From Amoebophrya sp. A120 (taxonomy: Eukaryota > Sar > Dinophyceae > Syndiniales > Amoebophryaceae): DNA of 64,000 bases. Positions 46,701-56,955 of this stretch are shown here, piece after piece. Position 1 is the stretch's first letter; the number at the start of each line of letters is the position of its first letter. The position numbers and the translations under genes are program-made. The DNA is taken from NCBI GenBank assembly GCA_905178155.1, contig CAJINV010000020.1, forward strand, positions 310,001 through 374,000. The letters run 5' to 3'. The notes under the pieces were generated by a model. It was not told where the DNA came from, ran no database searches, and saw only the letters and a program-made list of their open reading frames with translations.

Positions 46701-48718
46701 ATAGTAGCACACAGGATTATGATAGCGTGTTCCGTTCACGAGAGTGCTGCGCCGAGTTGTTTCATCCTACCAGCAGCAGAGGTGTTGTGCCACGAATTGT
46801 GTTTCCATCCGAACAGCAGCAAAGCGAACCTTCCACAGGTGCGACCGCGGCGGGTTCGAGCCACGATAGTTTCGTCCATGAACGGATCTCCAGTGTGCGG
46901 AGTCTTGTTCCGCAGGACAGACTACACGTTCAAGAGCGACGCGAAGACGTTGTTGGTTCACAGCATACACAACCACCCTTATCTGAGGACGCCATCATTT
47001 CGTCCTCAATGCGGCTGCGAAACGCGGGAACGAGCGAGGCAACAGATTTGCTGCCATCATCTCCTTCCCCAGGAGGTAGACAGCCTGAAATGCTCGACAC
47101 AATAGGGGAGGACGACAGCTCGGACGCGCGCGACGAGCAATACTGGGGAGAGGTGAATGCTTTGATGCAACCAGAGTCGGAGTCTCACTTCTTCGCCCCG
47201 ACGCGGCGAGCCCGCCTCGGGGCAGAGCAGCGGCTGGTGGCGAGACGGAGAGAGGAGGCGGCCATGCGCGCGGCAGACGTGGTGCGGAGTCCCAGAGCGA
47301 GAGCGCAAGCTGCAGGGGTGGGTCGCAGTCCGAGAAGAAGTCTTGTTGCTGTTGTACCAGCTGCGGCGGGGGCGGAACCGACATCAGCGTCAGCTATGGA
47401 GGGCGGTGTGGCAGACGCCGTTACCGATTCCGCCAATGCGGCGCCGCCTGGTCCACCAGCGGTTGCTCCTCTGGGACGACAAGAGCGAGCACCGTCCGTG
47501 GGTCAGACGGAACCGCAGGAGCAGAAAACTGCAAACACGACTGAACAACAAACAAGCGAGGAAGTTGTAGACTTGATGACAGGATTCACTCCCTCCCGCA
47601 GACCGCGAGTCACCTTTGTCTCGCCCACTTCCTCAGGGTCAAGCAGCGGGACGAGTGGCAGTGGAAGTAGCGGGAGCAGCAGTAGGTCTTCTGAGGTCTA
47701 CGCCCAGATGGGCCGGGAGGACGAACAGCCAGCTGGAGCAGGTAGTTTTATTCGGGCAAACTGGTGTGATCCTATCCCGCAGCGCGGACCGACGTTGCAG
47801 GCATCGCCGCGACTGGCGTTTGAGATCGAGCAGAGCCCCGTTTTAGCTGCCTCTGATTCGTCGATTCTCAGCTCCCCACCCCTTTCCTACAGCTTCAGGT
47901 TCAAGAGCGGCTTTAGTCCGGGCGGCGGACCGCACAGGAGAAACTTTGCAACGTGCAATCGTGCCTGCTGCCGCAACGCGCGGTCAAACGAAAATGGTGG
48001 ACAGAAAAACAGCGGGGTCGTCGAAGAGGATCCCTCGAGTCACCACCTGCCAAGAGTGCTCCACTGCTGTCTGAGGCGGAGCCGGTCCGCGGATTCGCCA
48101 CTGTTGCGCGCAAGACGACGGAGCCAGTCCCCCGTGTCCTCCCCCCCCGCGGGACAGCGCAGGTGTGCCAGCTGCACCTGGCTGCCGGGGAGCCAGGCCG
48201 GCGTTGCGTCCGGTGCGGAGCAGGTCGGAGGGTGCCTACTCAGGTTTTTCCCGGGAACGGCAAAAGCCAAAATAGCCGATGATAAATCTACTTGTTCTTC
48301 GGGAATGAATTCTTGCACGGTCGGGGGTGAGCAGAAAAATATTAAGCAAGACCAGCAAGGAGCGAAACAAACAACCGAGCTGCACACCGTAGCAACGTCC
48401 AAACCGCCAGCTAATCTTCTCCGCAGCTGCTTGGCCCGGTTCCGGGGGGAACCCCGAACGGAAGCCACGAAACACGTCCACTGGGGTGACAACCAGCTGT
48501 GTGGGCTGCATCGGGAGCGCCACGAAACAGATATCTCCGAGCTCGCCCGGACGGCGGAAATTCAGGAGCGATTCCTCGGGCTGCAAGAAAGACAGGGAGA
48601 CCGCAGCGGGGTGCACAACATGTTGGAACAACACCGGCCTGCCTCCTCTTCCTCACGGAGAAGCCAATCAGCAGGAGGTTCTGCGCGAGCTCGAAGGTTC
48701 TTGGCTCCCTGGCAGTAG
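43764..48718 (+). CDS. Large low-complexity protein with composite intron, about 1279 aa
   Basis: Simplest model: exon 1 43764-44769 and exon 2 45885-48718, joined in frame at the AGATT repeat (GED-LNLDNINASS). The N-terminus is a signal anchor (VTLDVLRLFIALHTALYFFPTLV, about 20-42), followed by a Cys-containing soluble part (RYVCSDFL, DDFDCCWANEV, LLCSQWKQVQRYC). Exon 2 is Ser/Glu/Arg-rich with a His run (DHHHHHHR), an Asp/Glu run (DDVDDEDDEDD), Ala/Arg-rich helices and Ser-Gly repeats, then several Cys pairs (CNRACC, CASCTW) near the C-terminus. No domain is recognised. The intron 44770-45884 holds two introners, a duplicated stretch of exon 1, a palindrome cluster and a 37-bp copy of another gene. 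Confidence 0.65.
44783..45046. mobile_element. Introner element, family 1 (copy A in the composite intron)
   Basis: CATCAAATGCAAAAATGTC at the left and GACACTTTGACATTTGATA at the right, with inner TGGGTCTGGAA / TTCCAGACCCA. No matching 5-bp flank: the right flank is not host sequence but starts the 37-bp foreign copy, so the right side was rearranged after insertion. Confidence 0.88.
45047..45083 (+). repeat. 37-bp exact copy of a PNPOx-like gene exon
   Basis: Identical to 39746-39782, which is coding sequence in the PNPOx-like gene. It begins on the first base after introner copy A. The following bases (ATCAAAAGG...) are unrelated to that gene. Confidence 0.9.
45284..45431. repeat. Cluster of short GGGGAGGT/ACCTCCCC palindromes
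   Basis: Alternating ACCTCCCCAC and GGGGAGGTG units in about 150 bp, able to fold on themselves many times. Lies within the composite intron. Confidence 0.85.
45438..45575. mobile_element. Degenerate introner-like element, family 3, in the composite intron
   Basis: CAAAAGTATCGTACTCGTAG is shared with the element at 61281; the inner CAAATTCCATTTTTCCTTCT and ACTAGTG motifs are shared with 57709. The right terminus is lost (ACTAGTGGTGTT instead of ACTAGTGCGATACTTTTG). Confidence 0.65.
45592..45623 (+). repeat. Duplicated piece of exon 1 inside the composite intron
   Basis: GCGTGGACCATTATGGGGA and AGATT repeat 44746-44769 of exon 1. It sits directly before introner copy B, as the original sits 13 bp before copy A. 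Confidence 0.85.
45624..45879. mobile_element. Introner element, family 1 (copy B in the composite intron)
   Basis: CATCAAATGCAAATATG at the left, CATATTTGCAATGCATA at the right, inner CCGGGAAGATT / AATCTTCCAGACCC partly paired. Perfect 5-bp repeat AGATT at 45619-45623 and 45880-45884. Confidence 0.88.
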
Positions 48719-50418
48719 CAGCTTCCGGGTTGTAGTGGGTTGTTCTGCGTAATAACAAAAGCAAGAGCTGCTGTGGCGGTCGAAGTTTCGACAAAGTAAG
48801 ATCGTAAGTACTTCTGAACAACAACTTCTTCGATGCTTGCACAGCATCTGGAGCTCTTTGGTCTCCTCACGAATCAATTTCACCGATTAAAGCAATAAAC
48901 TGGTATCTATTTTTGAACCGCATCATGTTCCTCTGCAGGCAAAAAATTCCCCATTTGCACCAGGGATGATGTGTAGAGATGATGGAACATAGGTGAGTTC
49001 CGCACTTTCGAATTTTTCTGGTGCAACGAACGCAAATCTTTCTCTTTTCTGCGGTGAGTGTAAAACCAAGCATGCCGCCCAATTTTCAAACTGCAGAAAA
49101 AATAAAACATTAAAGCAAGCGCACAACAGAAATACTACAATAATGCGAAAGTCCCTTACTTCGCTGGTTTCAGTACACTACCGACAATCATCATGATGAA
49201 AACCAATCACTTTATTTAGCTATGCCGGATCGCAGTTGCGATGATAAAAAAGGCAGCATTGCAATGGGCCCAGTTTACTTTGTCTAAAACTGAGTCTGTT
49301 GTAGAGCGCCGCGGCCACTGCATCAATCGAGAATACAGAACGCCTTCTGCTTTATTTCCAGCGAGTGGTATTATTTTCAAGAAAGGAGTAGAAAATCAAA
49401 ATGAAAATTCGAATTCGTTCGTGGCGCCTCACGAATTCCGGCGAAGCAACGCAAGCGGCGAGGTTCTTGGAGTTACTCAAATTATACCCGCAAGAAAATG
49501 AACTTTTTTTTCACGCCCCAATTAGAATACAGAAAAACAGATAAGGTGGTGCCCATCGACTCACTCTAAGAACTGAAAATCCGTCTTGGAATACGCACGC
49601 CGTACAACTAAGCCCCGGATGAAAAAGAACACTCTCCTCAAATAAAAAACTTTTCCTGTCTTCGCACAGCGGCCATCTACTGCTGGCACTCGAATTCGCA
49701 GCACCCTCGTCTTCATCCCCGATGCGTACGCTTTTGAAATGAATTTTGTGCCCTGGTCTTCGTCTTTTTTCACTAGGAATAAATCTATCACGTCGACATG
49801 TATGGTGCCCGGAAGTCGGCCTCGGCGCAGCTGACAAAGTCTTTGGTTGTTGAGTGCGTCTCTTGTTGTTGTGTTTACGAGCAGCGAGTAGAGTTCAGTC
49901 TGCACCGGTTCGTTCAGTTTGTTGCAGCAGCTCATCGGTATTCTGTCGACTGATTTTTGCTCGGTTGCAGCCTTGAGATGAATGGCACACCACACCTCGG
50001 TGAGCAAAGTTTTTTTTCGGTGTGGAAACTGTGTGTTGGTTCAATCATCTGACATTCGCAACGAGCTCGGTTTTGTCCGTCAAATTCGTGGTTTGACCAC
50101 CGTCGGTGCATTCGTTTTTTCGCTCGTAGCTAGGAATGTTATCAACGTTTTCGCAGCACCTTATCTAGTCGGTCCTAGTGACACTAGTCGTGGCGCACGA
50201 AATCGACGGCGTTTCAGGCGTTTTGGATGAAATTCAGTATGCAGCAGGTTATTTTTCCCCTTGAACATAATTGTTACACCCTCTTTATCTTGTGCTGCTT
50301 TATTGTGGTACACCGATCCATTTCACACATTCTGTCATACTACGTTTTGACATTTCTAAATCCACACGCGTTGTTATTTTACCGATCCTAATTGCAAATT
50401 TTGAGCAACATCATCATT
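48719..50418. other. Intergenic, no supported gene
   Basis: 1.7 kb. A 148-aa minus-strand frame (49561-50007) is the longest; it has no start context or domain, and no other gene here is on the minus strand, so it is not called. Confidence 0.45.
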
Positions 50419-51222
50419 ATGGGTGCTTGTTGCGCCTCGAAATACCCGGTCGACCGGATCCAGGGTTGCACGGAAGTTTTGCGTTTGAAGGGCATTGAAG
50501 TTGATAAAAACAGCGATACCACCACCTGGCATCCGCTCCTCGCGAGCACGAACAATGCCCAGAAGGCGGTGATCCCGTTGAAAAACCTAGCGGAATTTCG
50601 TATCGCCGAGCTTTTTGTCGCGGTGTATTGGCGAAGTTTGGATTCCGAAGAGGAGAAGCGTGGGCAATTACGATTGAAAATCAGCGAAGAGAGGGAACTG
50701 AAAACAAGTGCAATAAAGCAAGGGCCCGCGGCAGCAAATGGTGGGCAGGGAGGACCGCAGAATAAAGCTGAGAAGCCAACACCATCTGAAGCTGATGGTA
50801 CAACTGAAGACAGCGGCGCAGCAGCAGCAGCAGCTGGAACAAATGCTACTTCCGGCAGCAAAGACGCTGCATACGAGAAACCGCACGTGGAGAACGAGGA
50901 CCCCACGGACGTTTCCTTCCATTTCGGGCAGGCCCCGTGCGGGGCGGCCGCCATGTACAAGTTTCGGCACTTGTTTCAAAACCAGGATCTGTTTCTACAG
51001 AAGTGCAACAACGAGGACGGGGGCGCAACCCGGGCGGTGAATATGTACAAGAGCCAGTTTTTACATTTGCAGACGCTGAATAAGATAAAAATCGAAGTTC
51101 TGTCGATCCAGATTCGGTACGAGAAGATCACGGCGGAGAAAGCGCACCACTGGTCCCCCATGCTCCTGATCGCGCCGGAAAGCAGTGATGAGGATGTGGA
51201 ATACAAGGAGGTCGTGATGTGA
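50419..51222 (+). CDS. Possibly N-myristoylated/palmitoylated protein, 267 aa, unknown function
   Basis: Single exon. I chose the ATG at 50419 over in-frame alternatives upstream because the product begins MGACCASK, a typical Gly2 myristoylation plus Cys palmitoylation signal for membrane attachment. Residues 10-90 are compact and mixed (VLRLKGIEVDKNS, WHPLLAST, LFVAVYWRSLDSEEE). A low-complexity Gly/Ala/Ser spacer lies at about 100-160. The C-terminal part has HFGQAPCGAAAMYKFRHLFQ, then KIEVLSIQIRYEKI, and an acidic end (ESSDEDVEYKEV). The family is unknown to me; lipid anchoring is inferred from the N-terminus only. Confidence 0.72.
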   Translation: MGACCASKYPVDRIQGCTEVLRLKGIEVDKNSDTTTWHPLLASTNNAQKAVIPLKNLAEFRIAELFVAVYWRSLDSEEEKRGQLRLKISEERELKTSAIKQGPAAANGGQGGPQNKAEKPTPSEADGTTEDSGAAAAAAGTNATSGSKDAAYEKPHVENEDPTDVSFHFGQAPCGAAAMYKFRHLFQNQDLFLQKCNNEDGGATRAVNMYKSQFLHLQTLNKIKIEVLSIQIRYEKITAEKAHHWSPMLLIAPESSDEDVEYKEVVM

Positions 51223-52308
51223 TTTTGAAGTTGGACATGAGAAGCATGTGAACGTTCCTAGAAGGTTTTTGTTTCGACGGAATATGTACTAAACTATGAT
51301 TTTAACAGTAAGGCTGACAGTTATTCCGCAATGAATTGCGCCTGAAGGTTATCTTCGTGTATTTCATATCACAGCGGCGCGCGACGGTGAAAGCTTGTGT
51401 GACGCTTTGTGCAAGTGTCGTGCTGTCCGTTAGTTGAAGAGGCCGACGTACATCGCATCGGTGCAATCGGGACGCGTCGAATAGTCTTTTACAGCAAGAA
51501 TCATCCTCATCGGTCGCTTATTGGTCGTCGTGGTTTTTGCGCACTCTGACTGTGAAATTTCGGGCTCTACTGCCTTCGATCATGTGACTTCGGTGTGGTT
51601 GGAGAAACTTCTCCGTGAAAGCTCTATGTCTGTTGATAGTCGTGTAGATGTTATTCTGTTTGTTGGAAGTCGGTTCAACTGTCGGCTGAAGTGGAATGAT
51701 TCCTTCTCCACTTGTGATGACGGTATTGCTTGCTCTTTTTGCTGTCTTTTCCAGTATACTTCGAGTTACCCATATGTTGCACGTCTACCCATTTTTCCTC
51801 CCGTGCATTGTGAGAAGTTTTTATTGAAGAATTCTGTTCTTGACAATGCGTAGAATCTCTGGGGTGTTTGTTTATGAACTGTCGATCGTATCGTCGGGGT
51901 TGTCGTCGGGGAGAAAGAGATCTCGAAAATCGAACGAACAATTTTTTAACAAGGAAAGTTTACCGCAAAACTTAGACTCGATGAAAGAACACAGCACGAA
52001 CGTTTCCGCCTGTTTGTTAACCGGGCCAGCGGCTTTGCCGCTGGCTCAAGTCATGAAGCCACCATTTAGCTTGTTTTTTGTTTCTTGCGTTCAAGCAATG
52101 CCTGCGATGCACGAGCCGCATCGTGTACTACTTTGAAACAGGTGCTCCTCCGTTGCCAACACAAATTACGATCACACAGAAAAGATCCCAATACAGAATC
52201 GTCAACTGTCGAATTCTGCATTATAGAAACCTGAGTACTTCTAGTTTCAGTTTGTCCACGTAATTCATTATCCCGAATTTTTCCCCTGCTGATACACCCA
52301 TTGAAGTC
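51223..52308. other. Intergenic, no gene seen
   Basis: About 1.1 kb; a 110-aa frame (51521-51853) is unsupported. Confidence 0.5.
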
Positions 52309-55300
52309 ATGTCTTCTGGAAATCCTACGAATTCAACGGTTCTTTCTAGCAATACCACTGTCCTCTCTCCGCAGCAGTCATTCTCCAACACCTGTCCAGT
52401 CGGCACCACTAAATTTTCCACCTACGCCTCCACCTGCACCGCCTGCGACCCAGAACAAACCACCAATGCCTTTCCCGCCGGCACCCTATGTCCTGGTGGC
52501 GACGGCAGTGCGCAGGAGCCCCGACTGTGTTCCGCGGGAAGCTTCTGTCCGGATGCCGCGACGGAAATTTCCGTGCCGGACAACCACTACTCCCGCGCGG
52601 GGTTCGTGTCGGCGGTGAAATGCTCCTGGTGGGCGGACTGCGACGCCGGGGCGGATACCATGGGTATCGCCACGGTGTACATGGTTTGTTTGCTGGTTTT
52701 TTACCTTGCCCTGCTCGCCTCCGTGCAGTACGCGGTGTGGAAAAGGAAGATTCTGCACCGGCTGCAGGGCGAGCACGCAAGCGAGGACAAAGATTGGGTG
52801 GCCGATAAAGTGGACCTGTTTCTGACCAAATTAGGCGCTCTGAATACCTTACAGCACCCAGGGCCATCTTCAGGAGCGGTGAACGGGAATAAGCCCCGCC
52901 CTGGAGCACAGAATAGAAGCGGGACAGCAGCGACCGAGGAACTACAAAAGGAAGAAAATGGCACGATCAGCAAGATGAACAAGTCCAAGAGAGGGTTTCA
53001 GGGGTTCACGGAGAAGTTCCCCCCCGTCACCGTTGAATTCCATCGCGTGTCTTTGTTTCTGAAATCCAACCATTCGAAAATTGTTGACGATGTGTCCGTG
53101 TCCCTCCCCGGCCGCTGCGTCGCGGCGGTGATGGGCCCGTCGGGATCTGGGAAAACCAGTTTATTGAACGCCATCACGGGAAGAGCGTCGGTGTATGCGG
53201 ATATAACCGGCGAGATAAAAATCGCAAACCAGAAGGACGCCCTGAAGAAGTTCCCGAACGAAATCGGGTTTGTCCCCCAGGACGACGTCATGCTCGCGGA
53301 TTTAACGGTGTACGAGAATTTGTATTTTCAAGCCCAGCTCCGCTTACCGCAAGAGATGAGTACGTTTCAGAAGAAGGCGATCGTGGAGGACGTTCTGTCC
53401 GTTTTAGAGATCCAGCACATCCGGAACAGCATCGTGGGCGATAACGCCGAGAGCAACAAGCGCGGCATTTCCGGCGGGCAGAAGAAGCGGGTGAACATCG
53501 GTCTGGAATTGGTGTCTTACCCCCGCGTGCTCTTTCTCGACGAGCCCACCAGCGGGCTGGACAGCACCGCCGCGCTCGAGGTGGCGCGGTGTTTAGCGAA
53601 ACTGGGGGAGCTTGGCATCACCACGATCTGCGTGATTCACCAGCCGAGGTTCTCGGTGTTCGAGCTGTTCACGCACCTGGTTTTGCTCGCACCTGGGGGC
53701 AAGCTCGTGTACAGTGGGCCGACGACAGCTGCGCAAGCTGCGAAACTGGTGGCGAGCGGGGGAGGAGGTGTCGTTGGTGGAGCTTTAACCCTGAACACCA
53801 ACCCTTCCCCCACTACCTCGCCGAGAGTTGTTGTTGGGAACAACAGTGGCAGCGCAAATCAACATTTTTCTCCAATATCTCAAACGGGCGGGGTCCGTGA
53901 GTACTTCGAGTCTCTGGGGTTTCACGTGCCGGCAGGCGAAAATGTTGCGGACTGGATCATGGATATTCTCTCTGGCAGCGTCGTTCGCGCGGGACCAAAG
54001 CTGAACGTGAAGAGATCTGGTGGCAAAAACGCAGTCATGAGGACAAGAGGTTACATGCAGTTCACGAGCAATAAAGAGTCCTCGAAACTAACAGGCTCCA
54101 GCACCGCCGCAACTCCAGCCACCACGCAGGAGTTGGTGGCGGAATGGGCAGCGAGAGACAGCAGAAAAAGCTCGGAGACCACGAGCGGAAACGCTGGTTC
54201 GAATCTCAATGGAGGAGCGTCTCCACGACCTCCCGGGGTGGATAAAAACGCCAGTCCAAGGACCAGTACAGCAAGTGTAGTACAGCTACCTTCACAAAAC
54301 GCTGCAACTCCACGGACTGCTGGAGCTACTGCTGCTGGAGCGGGCGCTTTAACTGCACAAATGAATAACAAACTGGCACCCGCTCCGGCGAAAAACAAGA
54401 AGCTCTCTGCCCAGGAGAGAATGGAAAAGCGTCTGACCGAGTTCGACGAGCACTTGGTCAAGAAAATTCGCAAAGTACTACGGGACATTGAACTTGACTT
54501 CGGCGTGCCCGCCGACGAAATGCGCTCCCACCTCGCCGCAGAGTTGCTGGTGCTGGACGTCACGGCGTTTCAATTGCTTTGCAGCGGCCTGGACTTGAAG
54601 CTGGAGAAGGTGAAAAATGGAATATTGAAGAAGGGTGTCGGAAGCATTGTACAATCACGCAACAGAGCCGATCGTGAGCAGGAGGAGCTCCAGGCCGTTG
54701 AGCAAAGCCTGCACATTCACCGTGTGGAGGCGTTGATGTTGAATCTCGGCGGAAAGATCGCGGACAAAGACGATGTGGATTGGTTTGAGAACAAACTGAA
54801 TCTGTACCACATCGACACGGGCGATGTTTTTCTCTCGGTCCAAATGCTCTTAAACCGCCACGGCGCGCTGGCGAAAATGCAAGCGGTGTCGCACTCTCCA
54901 CGGGACGGAACAACAAACAGTGAGTTTTTGTCCCCTAGAAGTTCTGTTTCCGAGAACGCTGGTGCGGACAGTAATCCAACGCTGTCTTGCGCTGCATCAA
55001 GAGCAGGTCTCCAATCCCGCAACGCTCCGGGCTTCCTTGAGCAGACCGAAGTGCTGGCGAAGCGCAGTTTTGCGCAGTTTTCTCCCATGCAATTCTTCCT
55101 GAAGTCCGGCACGGCAACGGCGGTCGGGTTCCTGATTGGGGCGGTGAGTGGCACGGAGCTGAGCTACCGCTGGTTTCTGACCAAGCTTGTCGCCCTGCCC
55201 GCGACGGTGTACGCGATTTTGGCGGCGGCGTTGAGTTTAGAAGTTTTCACATCCGCGGAAAAACGGGTGTTCAGACGCGAGATGCGGTGCTACACCGGGT

Positions 55301-56514
55301 TTGTCAGCTGCGTGCCGTGTTTGGTCGGGGAGAATAAAGCTGGAAGGAACAATACATCCGGACAATCGAAGGGAAACAAGAATAAGTGGAACATATTGAA
55401 CAACACCATGAACATACGCAACGCGCTGTCAAAAAACGTGCTCTTCGGAGGTGGAGGTGGGAACAGTAGTAAAAGCGGAAATACTACTTCTGACACATCT
55501 CAGACCAGCAAGGCTATTGCACCGGAGGGGGGAGCAGAAATACGACCGAGATCTACTTCTACATCCGCAGCGTCGACAACAGCAGCTCTCACTAGTCCGG
55601 CACAGAAAGAACGTGGTCGACCAGCAACTTCATCTGTTGAATTATCGCAAGCAAAACCTGCAGTGTCGTCCACCGCAAATAACAGGCTCACTGAGTACAA
55701 GACCACTCTTGCCACCTACGCTGGAATCCCCCTCGGCCCTTTCTCGTATTTCCTCGGGAAAACCCTGGTCGACCTTTTCCGCGTATTCACCTACCCGCTG
55801 GCCTTCATGATCCCTTTTTTGCTACTGACAAGACTGGAAATCCCCTGGCTCAGTGCGTACCTCTGCTTTTTCCTGATTCACTGGATGACGTCCGGGTTCG
55901 CGCAGTGGCTGTCCCTGTCCCTGGACGACGGACAGCTCGCGACGCTACTCGCGTTGGTGATTCCCGCGCTCTTATCCACCGTGTTTGGTGGGACCATGCA
56001 GGGCGCGTCGTTAGTCGACATGGAGAAGTCGGCAGAAAGAGGTAGTCCGGTGTTTCTGTGGATCAGCCACCTATCCGGCGCGCGGTGGTTTAACGAATTG
56101 TTCTACATTTACCAGTTTGAAGCCTTGCCAGAAAACATCAATGAGCTTCCCGCAGTCCAGATGTCGCACAGCGCCTACGGGTTTGACAAAGATTGGGAAG
56201 AGCGGAAGTGGGTCGTGATAGAGGTGATGGTAATTCAGGGTTTCGCCTGGCGGGCTCTCGCTTTGCTCGCTCTGTATTGTGTGCGGTACGAAATTTCAAT
56301 CCTCCAACCGTTCAAGAGCTCGTGGCGGTGCATGTACAGGGTCGCGAAAAACCGAGTGAGGGAAAACTTTTACAAGGACGAACTGAAGATGGAGGATGTG
56401 TATGGAACGGTAAATCCCTTGCGTGGCGGGCTAGGAGTGGAAATCGACATCACGAAAATAGAAAAAATCAGGGAAGAGGCCAGGGCGCAGGGGAATAGAG
56501 AAAATGCGAAGTAA
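52309..56514 (+). CDS. ABCG-family half transporter with Cys-rich N-terminus, 1401 aa, intronless
   Basis: Residues 25-110 form a Cys-rich segment with GTLCPGGD and GSFCPDA, like the ectodomain of plant ABCG24/28-type proteins. A TM helix (TVYMVCLLVFYLALLASV) follows at about 123-142. The nucleotide-binding domain (about 230-490) has Walker A GPSGSGKTSL (about 275), Q-loop FVPQDD, signature SGGQKKR (about 388), Walker B VLFLDEPTSGLDS (about 408) and H-loop IHQP. A low-complexity linker (about 560-700) and a helical region precede the C-terminal membrane domain (about 930-1340: FFLKSGTATAVGFLIGAV, VFTYPLAFMIPFLLL, LALVIPALLSTVFGG). NBD-before-TMD order identifies ABCG. It would work as a dimer exporting a lipid or hydrophobic compound; substrate unknown. 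At 4.2 kb without an introner it contrasts with its neighbours. Confidence 0.93.
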   Translation: MSSGNPTNSTVLSSNTTVLSPQQSFSNTCPVGTTKFSTYASTCTACDPEQTTNAFPAGTLCPGGDGSAQEPRLCSAGSFCPDAATEISVPDNHYSRAGFVSAVKCSWWADCDAGADTMGIATVYMVCLLVFYLALLASVQYAVWKRKILHRLQGEHASEDKDWVADKVDLFLTKLGALNTLQHPGPSSGAVNGNKPRPGAQNRSGTAATEELQKEENGTISKMNKSKRGFQGFTEKFPPVTVEFHRVSLFLKSNHSKIVDDVSVSLPGRCVAAVMGPSGSGKTSLLNAITGRASVYADITGEIKIANQKDALKKFPNEIGFVPQDDVMLADLTVYENLYFQAQLRLPQEMSTFQKKAIVEDVLSVLEIQHIRNSIVGDNAESNKRGISGGQKKRVNIGLELVSYPRVLFLDEPTSGLDSTAALEVARCLAKLGELGITTICVIHQPRFSVFELFTHLVLLAPGGKLVYSGPTTAAQAAKLVASGGGGVVGGALTLNTNPSPTTSPRVVVGNNSGSANQHFSPISQTGGVREYFESLGFHVPAGENVADWIMDILSGSVVRAGPKLNVKRSGGKNAVMRTRGYMQFTSNKESSKLTGSSTAATPATTQELVAEWAARDSRKSSETTSGNAGSNLNGGASPRPPGVDKNASPRTSTASVVQLPSQNAATPRTAGATAAGAGALTAQMNNKLAPAPAKNKKLSAQERMEKRLTEFDEHLVKKIRKVLRDIELDFGVPADEMRSHLAAELLVLDVTAFQLLCSGLDLKLEKVKNGILKKGVGSIVQSRNRADREQEELQAVEQSLHIHRVEALMLNLGGKIADKDDVDWFENKLNLYHIDTGDVFLSVQMLLNRHGALAKMQAVSHSPRDGTTNSEFLSPRSSVSENAGADSNPTLSCAASRAGLQSRNAPGFLEQTEVLAKRSFAQFSPMQFFLKSGTATAVGFLIGAVSGTELSYRWFLTKLVALPATVYAILAAALSLEVFTSAEKRVFRREMRCYTGFVSCVPCLVGENKAGRNNTSGQSKGNKNKWNILNNTMNIRNALSKNVLFGGGGGNSSKSGNTTSDTSQTSKAIAPEGGAEIRPRSTSTSAASTTAALTSPAQKERGRPATSSVELSQAKPAVSSTANNRLTEYKTTLATYAGIPLGPFSYFLGKTLVDLFRVFTYPLAFMIPFLLLTRLEIPWLSAYLCFFLIHWMTSGFAQWLSLSLDDGQLATLLALVIPALLSTVFGGTMQGASLVDMEKSAERGSPVFLWISHLSGARWFNELFYIYQFEALPENINELPAVQMSHSAYGFDKDWEERKWVVIEVMVIQGFAWRALALLALYCVRYEISILQPFKSSWRCMYRVAKNRVRENFYKDELKMEDVYGTVNPLRGGLGVEIDITKIEKIREEARAQGNRENAK

Positions 56515-56955
56515 TTACATAGCGGGAAAGGAGCAGCTGTCATCAAGTGCTGGAGGAAAGCTATATTGCGAAATTCCTGTTTGCTTCAGTTTCGCTTGTG
56601 TATAGACGGAATCGACTCCTTACTTTGCAATGTCATGTAGGATAATTGACTGACGGCGACCGGAATGAGCCGACCAAGACGTCGAAGCTTCACGTCAATC
56701 GTTTCTTACACTTGTGTGCGTCGTGAGCACATCATACGGTGAGGTGTTCAGCGTTGGACAAAATCCGGTAGGATACTAAAGATCTTTCTCAGTCAGAGAA
56801 GCTCCTGATGCGATAGCAGTAATTCTACGAAGATCATGATCTTCGAGGTTTTTTTTCCTAAGGTCCACACGAAGATCCGCAGTTGAGAGATACTTTAGTA
56901 GGCCCGGATATGAATTGTTCTTCCTGTTGTTCTCGAAATAAAAAGTCGAAACAAG
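56515..56955. other. Intergenic, no gene seen
   Basis: About 440 bp; a short frame starting at 56883 overlaps the next gene in another frame. Confidence 0.5.

Noticed and set aside
49561-50007. 148-aa minus-strand frame
   Set aside because: No domain, no start context, opposite strand to every supported gene; AT-rich spacer gives such frames by chance.
52409-55817. Many frames of 60-170 aa on the minus strand opposite the ABCG gene
   Set aside because: Shadows of a high-GC coding strand; the + strand protein has all ABC motifs.
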